Assembly: GCA_036365145.1 (NCBI GenBank)
Contig: JAEOAD010000005.1
Span: forward strand, 7,772,501 to 7,836,500
Source: Orientallactaga sibirica
Taxonomy: Eukaryota; Chordata; Mammalia; Rodentia; Dipodidae
Length of the DNA: 64,000 nucleotides
Direction of reading: 5' to 3'
Part shown: positions 54,807 to 64,000 of the stretch, piece by piece
Layout: each line of letters begins with the position of its first letter
How positions within the stretch are numbered: the stretch's first letter is position 1
Made by a program: the position numbers and the translations under genes
Notes under the pieces: generated by a model
The model's input: the letters and a program-made list of their open reading frames with translations, nothing else
Told to the model about the DNA's origin: nothing
Databases searched by the model: none

Positions 54807-55489
54807 TCTTTAAAGGGCTGCTGCACAGCACAGCTGGAGGACAGCAGGGATGAGCACTAGGTGGACAGACGAGGTGAGAGGAGCCTGTGGGGCTGGGCCT
54901 GCTCCAAGCTGCCCAGGCCTCCCACGTAGCTGAGAGGAATTATCTTTGCGCACTTCTGTTGAACTTGCCCTCTGGCCTGGTGCTGGGGCAGTTTGGGCAT
55001 CAAGATGGACAAACTCTTAGTCACCATCAATCAAGAGCTTCACTTTCTGCATAGAGTTCTCGCTGCCAGCACCACGGTCAGAACCCCCAGTACCAGCTGT
55101 ATCTGTTACCTGCTACGTGTCCTGTTATAGTGCTGACCCGCTACACCGTGCTTCTCATCTCTGTCTTCTCCCATCCATGCTGGGAGACCATTCCTACTCC
55201 TTCTTAAACCCCCGAGCTCATGTTGCTCAAAAACATCCAGTGCCTCCTAGAATGACCACTGAGAAAAAGCGCACGTTTGTTATAAGGCCCCTTGAGGCAA
55301 TGTGCTTAAATTTCAACCCAAAATGACCTCTTGTGACTCGTTAATAAGACGCTTCTATTTTGGTTGTGTTCATTTACTGTTTGTAACCAGCTCCCTGTGG
55401 GGATCGCATTGTAAAAAATCAAGTCCTTACAGAAATAATTCTTTTTATCATGTGAAACCTCAAATATAATTCTTTTTAAAAACCCTTAA
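54807..55489. other. Unassigned sequence, possibly with an L2 fragment
   Basis: Less AT-rich at 54830-55320. AACATCCAGTGCCTCC near 55229 and AAGGCCCCTTGAGGCAATGT near 55283 loosely follow the L2 3' region. No gene recognised. Confidence 0.4.
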
Positions 55490-55496
55490 TTCTTTC

Positions 55497-55498
<2 letters not shown>

Positions 55499-55535
<37 letters not shown>

Positions 55536-55682
55536 TTTGGTTTTTCGAGGTAGGGTCTCACTCTGGTCCAGGCTGACCTGGAATTAACTATGTAGTCTCA
55601 GGGTGGCCTCGAACTCTCAGCGATCCTCCTACCTCTGCCTCCCGAGTGCTGGGATTAAAGGCGTGTGCCACCATGCCCGGCT
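55499..55682 (-). mobile_element. (TTTA)n plus B1 SINE, antisense, fused to a DIP
   Basis: (TTTA)n at 55499-55539, then GGTTTTTCGAGGTAGGGTCT to CCACCATGCCCGGC. It joins the DIP tail TTTATTTATTTATTTGAGAG without unique sequence between them. Confidence 0.92.
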
Positions 55683-55903
55683 TTATTTATTTATTTGAGA
55701 GAGAAATAGGCAGGGAGAGAGAGAGAGAGAGAAAAGAGAGAGAGAGAGAGAATGGGCACGCCAGGGCCTCCAGCCACTGCAAATGAATTCCAGATATGTG
55801 CGCCCCCTTGTGCATCCAGCTTACATGGGTCCTAGGGAATCACACCTGGGTCCTTTGGTTTTGCATGCAAGCACCTTAACCGCTAAGCCATTCCCCCAGC
55901 CTT
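55683..55903 (-). mobile_element. DIP-type SINE, antisense, partner of the B1
   Basis: TTTATTTATTTATTTGAGAG, two GA tracts, CCCTTGTGCATCCAGCTTAC and a head ending AAGCCATTCCCCCAGCC. TAATTCTTT occurs both before the outer (TTTA)n and after the head, and may be the shared target duplication. Confidence 0.92.
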
Positions 55904-56470
55904 ATAATTCTTTTTATAATTGTGAAACCTCAAAGGCACAAAAGGTTATGGATGAGCAAACACATTTGAAGTTTCAACAGCCATCTGATTACCCAGATAC
56001 CCGGTCTAACCCTTCTTATACACACACTGGGGTCAAATGAGTGCAGTGCTGTGACATGATCAAGTGCATCCTACTGGCGGCAGACTGGATCGTATCACGT
56101 AGGAAGCTTCATCTTTGAACGGCTCCTTCCTCCCATTTTTTCCCCTCTGCGCTCTCCCTTTGAACTCTTGTTTGACATTTAATACCATCCACAATCCGCT
56201 GTTCCTGAGGGGGAGGATTTGCCTTCCTTGGAACAGCTGGGTTTGTTGTGATTGATGTTCATTGATCACCATTCAGATGCCACATCACTTTGAACATGGC
56301 TTTCAATGTGGTGAATGCGCTGAGCGTTCATACTGCATGGGTGGTCTTGTCTGTCACACAATCCCCTGTTAAGACACTCACATTTACATGCTTATTATTC
56401 AGGAGTTGAATTGGCTCATTAATTCTCACCCTTACATTCTTTTGTTCTTAAAAAAAAATCTTCTAATCAG
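55904..56470. other. Unassigned intergenic sequence
   Basis: Unique sequence without SINEs. Nothing recognised. Confidence 0.5.
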
Positions 56471-56668
56471 GGGGCTGGGAAGATGACTCCGGGGTTGTAG
56501 GCATTTGCTTGCAAAGCCTACTGGCCCAAGTTCAGTTCGTAATCGCCCATGTAAGCCAGACACAGAAAGGGGCATAAGCCTCTGGCTTTTGTTTGCAGTG
56601 GCAATAGGCCCTAGTGAGCCCATGCACGCATGCACACACACACACACACACACATGCACACACATTAA
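56471..56668 (+). mobile_element. DIP-related SINE, sense, with (CA)n end
   Basis: Starts GGGGCTGGGAAGATGACTCC. A diverged body is followed by CA repeats (56634-56664) in place of the CT-rich stretch. Confidence 0.82.
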
Positions 56669-56847
56669 AAAATGATCTTATAATCAAGTTAATAATTTTC
56701 AGATATGGCCTATACATCTGAAATATTTACTTTTACATCATAACATCATAAGATGTACACAAATATTAATCTATAGTAATATTTTTGAAGAGATAAATGC
56801 ACATATGTGAGCATGAACACATTTTAATAAAGAGTGCAAGACAATAT

Positions 56848-57076
56848 GCTCCTAAAATTAATTAATTAATTAATTAATTAATTAATCTGTAAGTAGAGAG
56901 AGAGATAGATGAGAGGAAGAGAGAGAATGGACACACCAGGGCTTCTAGCCACTGCAAATGAACTCCAGATGCATGCGCCCCTGTGTATCTGTCTTACACA
57001 GGTCCTGGGACATCAAACCTGTGTCCTTTGGTTTCGCAGGCAAATGCCTTAATTGGTAAGCCATCTCTCCAGCCCA
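56848..57076 (-). mobile_element. DIP-type SINE, antisense, with (AATT)n tail
   Basis: (AATT)n at 56858-56886 stands where the TTTA tail usually is. CCCCTGTGTATCTGTCTTAC and a head ending AAGCCATCTCTCCAGCCC follow. ACAATAT lies at 56841-56847 and 57077-57083. Confidence 0.9.
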
Positions 57077-57083
57077 ACAATAT

Positions 57084-57334
57084 TTTTTTTTTTTTTTTTT
57101 TTTTGGAGAGAGACAGAGAGGGAGAGGAAGACAGATAGAGATGGGTGAGCCAGCAGCCTCTCAGCTATGAACAAAATTCAGATGTGTGCGCCCCCTTGTG
57201 GTCAAGTGCGCCATGTGTCACTTTGCATCTGGCTAAACGTGGGACCTGGAGATTGGAACCGCTGGAGATTGGAACCAGTGTTCTGAGGCTTAGGAGGCAG
57301 GCACCTTAACCACTAAACCATCTCTCCAGCCCTG
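57084..57334 (-). mobile_element. DIP SINE subfamily with extra internal segment, antisense
   Basis: Poly-T, then GCGCCCCCTTGTGGTCAAGT, GCGCCATGTGTCACTTTGCA and TCTGGCTAAACGTGGGACCT as at 41243-41514. A 17-bp duplication (CTGGAGATTGGAACC twice near 57246-57277) is present. ACAATAT at 57077-57083 and 57335-57341 flanks it. Confidence 0.9.
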
Positions 57335-57341
57335 ACAATAT

Positions 57342-57689
57342 ACTTTTAAAAGAGACCATTTGGAGACCATTTTATTTAAATTCTCAGTGATTTGCGATTC
57401 TTCATGTCTTACCATAGTCATTGTGTTTTAAAACATATTGAATTCTATTTGACATTTTATGAAATTAATTCATCTTGGGTATTTAATTCAACGATTTTTA
57501 GTAAGTTTAGAGAATCATCTAGTTCTTAGCACCTCCATCCTGGGACAGTGATGTTATCTCCCAAGTACCTTGTATCTATTGCAGTCACCCTCTGGCCTCT
57601 TCTCCAGCCTCAAGCAGCCATGATGCACACTCTTTCTCTGTAGTTGTGCCTTTTTAGACTACATATACATGGACTCCATGAACACAGGT
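57342..57689. other. Unassigned AT-rich sequence
   Basis: Probably part of the old L1 that follows, but I see no clear anchor here. Confidence 0.4.
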
Positions 57690-57905
57690 TTTGTGGCTGA
57701 GTTCTTTCACTGAGTGTTTGCTTTTTAGGCATGAAACGTCAGTCATGCATTCCCCAATGTATGGTCATGCAACGTTTGATTACCCATTACCTCTTGGTAA
57801 CCATCTGAACTCTTTCCAAATCGACACTAAAAATCATATCACAGTGTATGTTCACATGGACATATGTTTTCTTTTTTTTCTAGATAAATTCCTAAGAGTG
57901 AAATT
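57690..57905 (-). mobile_element. Ancient L1M 3'-end fragment, antisense, left part
   Basis: ACCCATTACCTCTTGGTAAC, ATGTTCACATGGACATATGT and TAGATAAATTCCTAAGAGTG follow the known L1M antisense 3' end (patterns TGGGTAAATACCTAGGAGTG and CACACGGACATATG). Confidence 0.7.
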
Positions 57906-57917
57906 GATAGGTCTTTT

Positions 57918-58135
57918 TTAAAAATTTTATTTATATTTATTTATTTATTAGAGACAGAGAGAGAGAGAGATAGAGGGAGAGAGAACGGGTGTGCCAGGGC
58001 TTCCAGCCACTGCAAATGAACTCCAGATGCATATACCACCTTGTACATCTGGCTTACGTGGGTTCTGGAGAATCGAATCTGGATTCTTAGACTTCGCAGG
58101 CATAGGCCTTAACCTCTAAGCCATCTCTCCAGCCC
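57918..58135 (-). mobile_element. DIP-type SINE, antisense, nested in the L1M
   Basis: Tail ATTTTATTTATATTTATTTA, GA-rich stretch, ACCTTGTACATCTGGCTTAC and a head ending AAGCCATCTCTCCAGCCC. GATAGGTCTTTT (57906-57917) and GATAAGTCTTTT (58136-58147) are the target duplication. Confidence 0.94.
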
Positions 58136-58147
58136 GATAAGTCTTTT

Positions 58148-58208
58148 GGTAACTTCATGTTTATGTTTAAATTTGGATTTTTAGGGAGCAGATTATTATT
58201 ATTATTAT
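58148..58208 (-). mobile_element. Ancient L1M 3'-end fragment, middle part
   Basis: GGTAACTTCATGTTTATGTT continues the L1M text after the DIP, up to the TTATTATTATT run. Confidence 0.6.
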
Positions 58209-58360
58209 TTTGTTTTTGTTTACAAGGTGGGGTCTCACACTGGTCCAGGCTGACCTGGAACTCTCTATATAGTCTCAGGGTGGCCTCGAACTTACAGCGA
58301 TCCTCCTACCTCTGCCTCCCAAGTGCTGGGATTAAAGCCGTGCACCATCACGCCCTGCCA
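58209..58360 (-). mobile_element. B1 SINE, antisense, nested in the L1M
   Basis: TTACAAGGTGGGGTCTCACA to AAGTGCTGGGATTAAAGCCG and CATCACGCCCTGCC. CAGATTAT on both sides (58188-58195 and 58360-58367) is a likely target duplication. Confidence 0.92.
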
Positions 58361-58460
58361 GATTATCTTCTGAAGTGCTCACACCATCTTAAAGCCCATT
58401 AGCAATTTGTGAAAGTTTGTTTTTGCCAAGTCCTTCATTTGTGATCAGAGTCATTACGGT
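58361..58460 (-). mobile_element. Ancient L1M 3'-end fragment, right part (tentative)
   Basis: AGTGCTCACACCATCTTAAA, then CCCATTAGCAATTTGTGAAA matches the L1M pattern TACCATTTTACATTCCCACCAGCAATG in outline. Confidence 0.5.
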
Positions 58461-58559
58461 GGAGTGAAGTATTTCATCGTGGCTTTTGCTATCCTTTCCT
58501 TACTGAATAATATTAAATATATTTCCAACATCTTGGAGAATGACATTTTAGAGAAATTT

Positions 58560-61500
58560 TACTAGATGCTGCTAGAAAGAATGTTACAAAACCCCCACGG
58601 ACCTGAACACCAGGTTGATTTGTGAGTTTTGCTCATGTCCACGTCTGAATCGGGTGCTTTGGAAACTTGGAACAGTCATTGTTCCGCAGTGGGTTTTCTT
58701 GGGGATGCTTGGGAAGATGGTGAGTGTCTGCACCCAGAGGTGAGAAGGTCGAAGGTGAAACTCCAAGCTGCAGAGTCATCCAGGGTGTTGTCTGACAGAT
58801 TTCTCCACTCGCCACTCTGCTTTGTAGCTGTGCCTCCTTTCCCTTTTTCTTACTCCAACCTACCTGACACACTCGTACCTGTATGGGTACCAGATCAGTT
58901 CGTGGACTTTCTTGCCTGAGTGAACTCAGGGTTTGGGGGTAGGGAGGGCGGCAAGGTGGAGATGAGATCAGCATATGTGAAAAACATGAGTTCATGGTCT
59001 TGTGTTGTAGCTGGGCTTAGGTCATCTTCAAACCTGCAGGGTTACATAAGGCTGCTTCACTTTCATTTGGAAAAGAAATCTATGCTAAGGGCTAAACTTT
59101 TAAAGGAACTTTTACACACTTGACTCTCCATGAGATCTGACGCGTACATTGATGACGTACCTTCAGCTTCCTAAACCAATCCCCAAGTGCCTCAGGAAAG
59201 AAGAGTGGGTGAGTGAAATGTCTGTGATTATAGTTTTCTCCCTTTTCTGGGCAGGATCAGGTCACATTTACAGTGCTTGCCAGCTAAGTTATTTACCTTT
59301 TAGGATGAGTTAAATTCCGCCAGTGATACTATTCTTCAAACGTGTCTCCTGAAAACACCCCCAACGTGATAATAAATGGAGAATAGTCATGCCTTTGGTG
59401 CCAAGATTCCCTCAATCTTCCCAAGTTGTGAGGTTCTCAAAAGGAAGTAAGAGAAGTCCTGGTCTCCCAGCATTGCTAATTGGCATGGAATTAATGGTTT
59501 AACACTTCACTTATGTGGCATAATTAAAGAATGAAAGCCTTCCTATTAAGTAAATTGTTAAGAAATCTTTCTCCTTCAAGCACTGAAACGTGTATTTAAC
59601 TATCTTCAGACGCTATAGAGCGCATTTCTCTGCCTTGTTAAGATTTTGTAAAGACCACAGTCTAAAGTTGGCTTGACAGCATCTGCTTACCTTGAGAAAT
59701 TCCAGGGACCGTGTTATTATTTCATGCCCTGTTGTGCCCAGAAGGTAGGTCTGTCTGATCACTACTGCCTTAACAACTCTTCTTCCAAAATTATGAGCCC
59801 TGTTTTCTCAGTCTTTGTGTCATAGTCTTGGTGTCACTTTGCGATTTCTACTTCTTTTTGTTACTTCTAGGTTTTTCCTAGCAACTGACTCCCCTCTACT
59901 ACTTTAGATTTTACAAAACATTGACTGGACAGGTAGTTTATTAAAACTTACTTAAGTCTATTGTTATGAAGAGAATACAGGTCGTTTATTGAGTAGAATG
60001 TTTTAACTAGTTTAGCTCAGTTTTTAAAAATTCTGGAAAAAATTTTCAGTTGTAGGTAGTTGAAAATATGAGGTAAGTGAACTTGACCAAAGCAATGCAC
60101 TCTTACATCATACTTTGGTCAGGGCTGGTCGCAGGACTCATCTCACCATATGAGTGTCAGGAAGGGTGGCAATCCCTGAGAACAGTGTTTTGAATATGTG
60201 TAAATATCACTAATGATGGCCACGTACACACCCCAGCTTTAACCAAAAGAACCCGGTAGCAGGTGAGCAGTCAAATTAATTGAGCAGGCTCACAGTGCTT
60301 GGCACGAGAGAGCTCAAGTTCTTGCTTAGCCCTCCCAGGTGGAATTAGAGAGAAAGCCCATTTCACGGGCTCCCTACTTACACGACATCTTTCATTCCTT
60401 TCCTCTTAGACACGTGTTTCCCACATCTTCTTCCCTGTAGTATTACATCCCCTTTGAGCCCTAGATTCCATTGCAAACACGATCTTTTCTGACTTTCTCT
60501 TTAAATTTTGGAGATAGACTCTGGCGATCTCTTGCCCTATTACGCTGACTAGAACTGTGGTGAGAATAACAACTTTGGTCACCCACAACTCTTAACCCTT
60601 CCCCTCTGTCTCTTGCTTACTCCCTCCTTCCCTCCTTTCCCAATACAGCTTTGCCACCAGTTTATCTATGAAACAACATTTAAATATGATCTTTTCAGTT
60701 TATGTCTCAAGACCTCGTCTCTCCGAGTGACCACGTTTAAACAATGTACTAATTAACCACTGGCTTCTTCCAGGTTCTTAATTATTTTCCAACAAACAGG
60801 AGACTAGTTAAGCTCTTTACCCAAGGGCAGACTGTAGGGAAAACGATGGGGGTGTTTTGCGTTCTTTGGTTCAGTCACTTAGTTCAGCAGGGAAATAAAA
60901 CTGTCAGCACAACATTTGAGAAAGAGTATGAAGATGATGGCATGGTGCATGAATCAAAAGACTGCCCAAGGCTAAAGCCACTGTGTAAGTTTTAATTAAC
61001 TGGAGCAGTCAGGGGCAGGCACCCTGCAAGAAAATACTGTTGCTGGTAAAATGGTAATTTTTTATGTAAATGTAGGAAATCTCCTGGATGCACTATTTCA
61101 TAATTAATTTGCTTATAAGTTATAAATGTCCTGGATATCCCCTCAAGGGGGCTGGAGAGAGTAATTCATCTAATGCCATTTGTTTTCACAGGGTCTTCTG
61201 ACAGTCATATATTTATGGCTGCCATCTGCTTTACTTTCTAATTTGGTTTTCTCGAGCCGAAAATAACTCTGCCTTTAAGGTGGACATGGTTCCTGATAGA
61301 TATCATGCTTTTAGAAATATTTTAAGTTCTTTATGCATTTTAGGTCATAGGTCAAAGCGAGATGATGAAAAAATCTTGATGGCTGTAGGGCTTCTAATAC
61401 TTAGATAAGCTATTACAGGATACGTACGGATATTTGTCAATCAAATACATGTTAACTCTCTTTTTCCAAGTGTGGTTATTCCATCAATTGATTAAAATGT

Positions 61501-62705
61501 TTTTGCATTATGTAATTTATCATTTTAAAGGGGAGTTTTCTGCCTACTTTTTGGTGACAGGAACATTTTTGTTGTCTTTTATTTCAAACTTAAATGAGAG
61601 CAGGTAGGTCTCAGCTATTTGTATTTGTATAATGGTTTAGCAACAAGGCTGATATAAAAAGGTTGATAAGACTGTTTGCAGTTGAACTAGATTTTCAGGT
61701 AGAGCAGAATGGCCAGGGTGCATCAGAAGCTTGGACTCAACCCTGGAGGTGGGTGTGGAGTGGGGGAGGGCTCTGTGGTACAGAGAATGAGTTTCCATTC
61801 AAGAACAGGCTTCCTCTTGAAAATTGCCATGCTTCTCAAACCATCCTATGTCTGTGATGTTCGTTGTACAGGGTTTGAAAAGTCACAAAAACAAATACCT
61901 GGTTACTGGTGAGATCCTCACCTTTGAACTTGACATTTTGGTATAGCCACATGTAGATCTAACACCTCTGTCTTCTGAATTTTTTATTCCTAATGAGGAT
62001 GACAGAACCGTATCTCACAGAATGCTGAGAAAGGCAAGATATATATTATATATTTATATATATGATATATTATATATATTGTTTCCATGCCTCTTTGCCC
62101 AGTTTTTTCTTTCACATAATAATCATCAGGAAAAAAAATTATACAATATTGTCTCAGTTTTAGGGTGTTGTTAGGCTCACAAATATGGGACAGATTTATT
62201 TATTTATTATCATTATTATTTAAAAGATTATTATTTAAAAGGATGTACAATTGATAAGATGAATCACAAATAAGCAATGCTTTAGAATACGTGATGTAGA
62301 TTCTCATCAGACCATGTGCATCATGGGAAGAGGAGAAGCAACTCTGGAGTGAAGTGGAGGAGAAATGACTCAGGCACAGAGAAGCCCAGGTGTGGGTGAA
62401 CGTGGAGGGAGGGGAGGGAAATACCAGAGTCTCAGTAAGGGGAAGAAATAAAGACATGGAAGCAAGGAAGTTCAAATGATGCCTTCAGAATAGAAAACAA
62501 CCAATTTCGAAGTGGGAAAGTCCTCTATTCTTGAATGTTTATTGAGAAACAAAGCGTGCTTGAGCCATTTTAGACAGTAAACTGCTTAGTACACGAGCAT
62601 TTTTGTTAAAGTTCTTGTTAAGTGGTTTCATGACTTTCCTGAGGAGACATGACACTTTGTTTGCTCCAGACAGTGCATCAAATGACAGTCAAAGCAAATG
62701 CTTCT
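58560..62705. other. Longest repeat-poor stretch of the window
   Basis: About 4.1 kb with no B1, DIP, ID or L1 3' end visible, against roughly one SINE per kilobase elsewhere. Contains AT-rich blocks with TAATTA-type words (for example TTTCATAATTAATTTGCTTA near 61100) and an AT tract at 62039-62082. No coding signature. It is a candidate for conserved regulatory DNA. Confidence 0.5.
62039..62082. repeat. AT-rich (TA)n-like tract
   Basis: Imperfect ATATAT/TTATAT run, largely self-complementary. Confidence 0.88.
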
Positions 62706-62930
62706 GGGCTGGAGAAATAGCTCATCTGTCAAGACGCTTGCCTGCAAAGCCTAGGGACCCAGGTATAATTCCCCACTATCCATGTAAAGCCAGAGGCACA
62801 GAACTGCACTTGAGTCTGGAGTTTATTTGCATTGGCTAGAGACCATGGTGCACCCATACTTTCTCTGTCTCTTTCTCTCTGTCTCCATCTTTATCTCTCT
62901 CCAAATAAATAAAATATTTTAAAAAATGTT
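62706..62930 (+). mobile_element. DIP-type SINE, sense
   Basis: Starts GGGCTGGAGAAATAGCTCAT and has GTAAAGCCAGAGGCACAGAA in the middle. The tail is CAAATAAATAAAATATTTTA. Confidence 0.9.
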
Positions 62931-62933
62931 TCC

Positions 62934-63200
62934 ATTGAAGTCTGCTTGGATAAGCAATGGATTCAACTAGGATTGTTGAAGGAGCATGGATGAAGGGTTC
63001 CTTACAGGGGAATGAGTGACTGACAGCCACGCCACTGAAGAGTCCCCCCACCCCAGCACTGGTGACTGCTCTTGTATCTTGAATGAGGGACGAGTCTCCA
63101 GAACCTCCTGAAGCTGAACCCTCTCTTCTTCTGCAAGGGAATGTCCGTGGGCCCAATGTTGTGAGCGTCTCATGTGGTTAATCACTGCTGCTCTGATTTC
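62934..63200 (-). mobile_element. L1 3'UTR fragment, antisense, left part
   Basis: CCACGCCACTGAAGAGTCCC and GGGAATGTCCGTGGGCCCAA correspond to ACACCACTGAAGAAAATG and GGAATGTGGACAGGCCCA in the L1 at 24680-24775. Confidence 0.65.
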
Positions 63201-63216
63201 AAGATGGCCACATCCA

Positions 63217-63474
63217 GGCTGGCGAGATGGCTTAGTGATTAAGCACTTGCCTGGGAAGCCTAAGGACCCTGGTTCAAGGCTTGATTTCCCAGTACCTGCG
63301 TAAGCCAGATGCACAAGGTGGCGCATACATCTGGAGTTCATTTGCAATGGCTGCAGGACCTGGTGCATCCATTCTCTCTCTCTCTAATTCTCTCTCTGCC
63401 TCTTTTTCTCTTCATCTGTGGCTCTTAAATAAATAAATAAATAGATAGATAATAAAAATAAACAACAACAACAA
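63217..63474 (+). mobile_element. DIP-type SINE, sense, nested in the L1, with target duplication
   Basis: Starts GGCTGGCGAGATGGCTTAGT and ends in a long AATAAATA/ACAACA tail. AAGATGGCCACATCCA (63201-63216) and AAGATGGCCATGTCCA (63475-63490) flank it. Confidence 0.95.
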
Positions 63475-63490
63475 AAGATGGCCATGTCCA

Positions 63491-63800
63491 ACCATGGGCA
63501 TTTGGGTTGATTGCAGTTCTTAGCTGTTGTGAATTGAACAGCTATAAGCATGGCTTAGCAAATATCTGTGCAGTGATGAGTGGGGCCGTTAAGCTAGAGG
63601 AGTGACTGGGTCAGTTGACAGCTCTATCTTCATCTTTTTCATTGATTTCCATTGATGGCCTTAGTGGTTGTACCAGTTTGCACTGTTACCCACACTGAAT
63701 GAAGGTTCCTGTTTCCCCACATGCTCTCCAACATTTATTGTCATTGGATTTTTTTTTTTTTTATTGCCATCCTTTCTGGAGTAACATGGAATCTGAAAGG
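63491..63800 (-). pseudogene. L1 3' part including ORF2 C-terminal remnant, decayed
   Basis: Read on the minus strand, ACTCCAGAAAGGATGGCAAT, ACAATAAATGTTGGAGAGCA and TGTGGGGAAACAGGAACCTT follow the ORF2 C-terminal region (pattern TP-RMAI and CWRGCGE-GT). Frames are broken. Confidence 0.75.
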
Positions 63801-64000
63801 AAGCCAGTTCACAGATCACCAGCCCATATATTGCTGAAAAGTGCTACATGAGCTGCTGGGGGAAAATGGCCAACAATGTTCTAAGCAAGCAGGGTCCCTT
63901 ATATATGAAAGCAACCAGCCTGACAAGATTTACACACCTGTGCACAGTAGCACCCAGCCTAGGTGGGTAACCAATTGTTCTCTGATTGGCTAAGAGATCT
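63801..64000. other. Unassigned end of window
   Basis: Moderately mixed sequence with a TTATATATGAAAGC TATA-like word and CTGATTGGCTAAG (inverted CCAAT). It could be the rest of the L1 or another retroelement, but the window ends before this can be decided. Confidence 0.35.

Noticed and set aside
1..64000. tRNA genes at SINE heads (A and B boxes in DIP and ID elements)
   Set aside because: The boxes belong to tRNA-derived SINEs. No copy folds as a full cloverleaf with proper flanks as far as I can judge by eye.
1..64000. CRISPR array, operon, phage or plasmid content
   Set aside because: Regular repeats here are microsatellites, minisatellites and SINEs of a mammalian genome. No prokaryotic genes are present.

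Overview
The window is a piece of rodent nuclear DNA. The tRNA-derived SINEs match the DIP type of the B2 superfamily described from Dipodoidea. They have a B2-like head, a pol III A and B box, a CT-rich body and a (TAAA)n tail. They occur with 7SL-derived B1 elements, rare ID monomers and rodent-type L1 3' ends. I infer a jerboa-like dipodoid, possibly Jaculus. This rests on remembered families, not on a database search.

The only protein-coding gene I can support is BASP1 (NAP-22/CAP-23) on the plus strand. Its single coding exon starts at a splice acceptor ending at 19635, has its ATG at 19645 and the family C-terminus with a TGA at 20402-20404, followed by a 3'UTR to about 21555. The C-terminus is one frame off the N-terminus, because there is one surplus base in a GCC run near 20354-20356. 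A GT-rich minisatellite of about eight copies lies just upstream of the acceptor. In known BASP1 genes the first exon is non-coding and far upstream, so positions 1-19635 are probably intron 1. Everything to the right of about 21555 looks intergenic.

Layout: 1-6580 is intron with scattered SINEs, including a B1-DIP composite with one shared target-site duplication. 6583-11022 holds two nearly identical copies of a 2.2-kb unit in direct tandem. 11023-19055 is intron with SINEs, microsatellites, a 60-bp tandem duplication and an LTR-like stretch. 19056-21555 is the minisatellite and BASP1 exon 2. 21556-48300 is intergenic with dense DIP/B1 insertions, L1 3' ends, DNA-transposon-like repeats and a perfect 93-bp tandem duplication. 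48298-51545 is a nest: a hAT-Charlie relic holding an antisense L1 that keeps both ends but has lost most of its interior. 51546-64000 has more SINEs and L1 fragments, and a repeat-poor stretch at 58560-62700.

I found no RNA gene, no CRISPR array, no operon and no undescribed system. The most useful leads are the BASP1 frameshift, the 2.2-kb tandem duplication, the minisatellite next to the splice site, and the nested or composite retroelements. The many short open frames elsewhere lie in repeats or show no protein signature I recognise.
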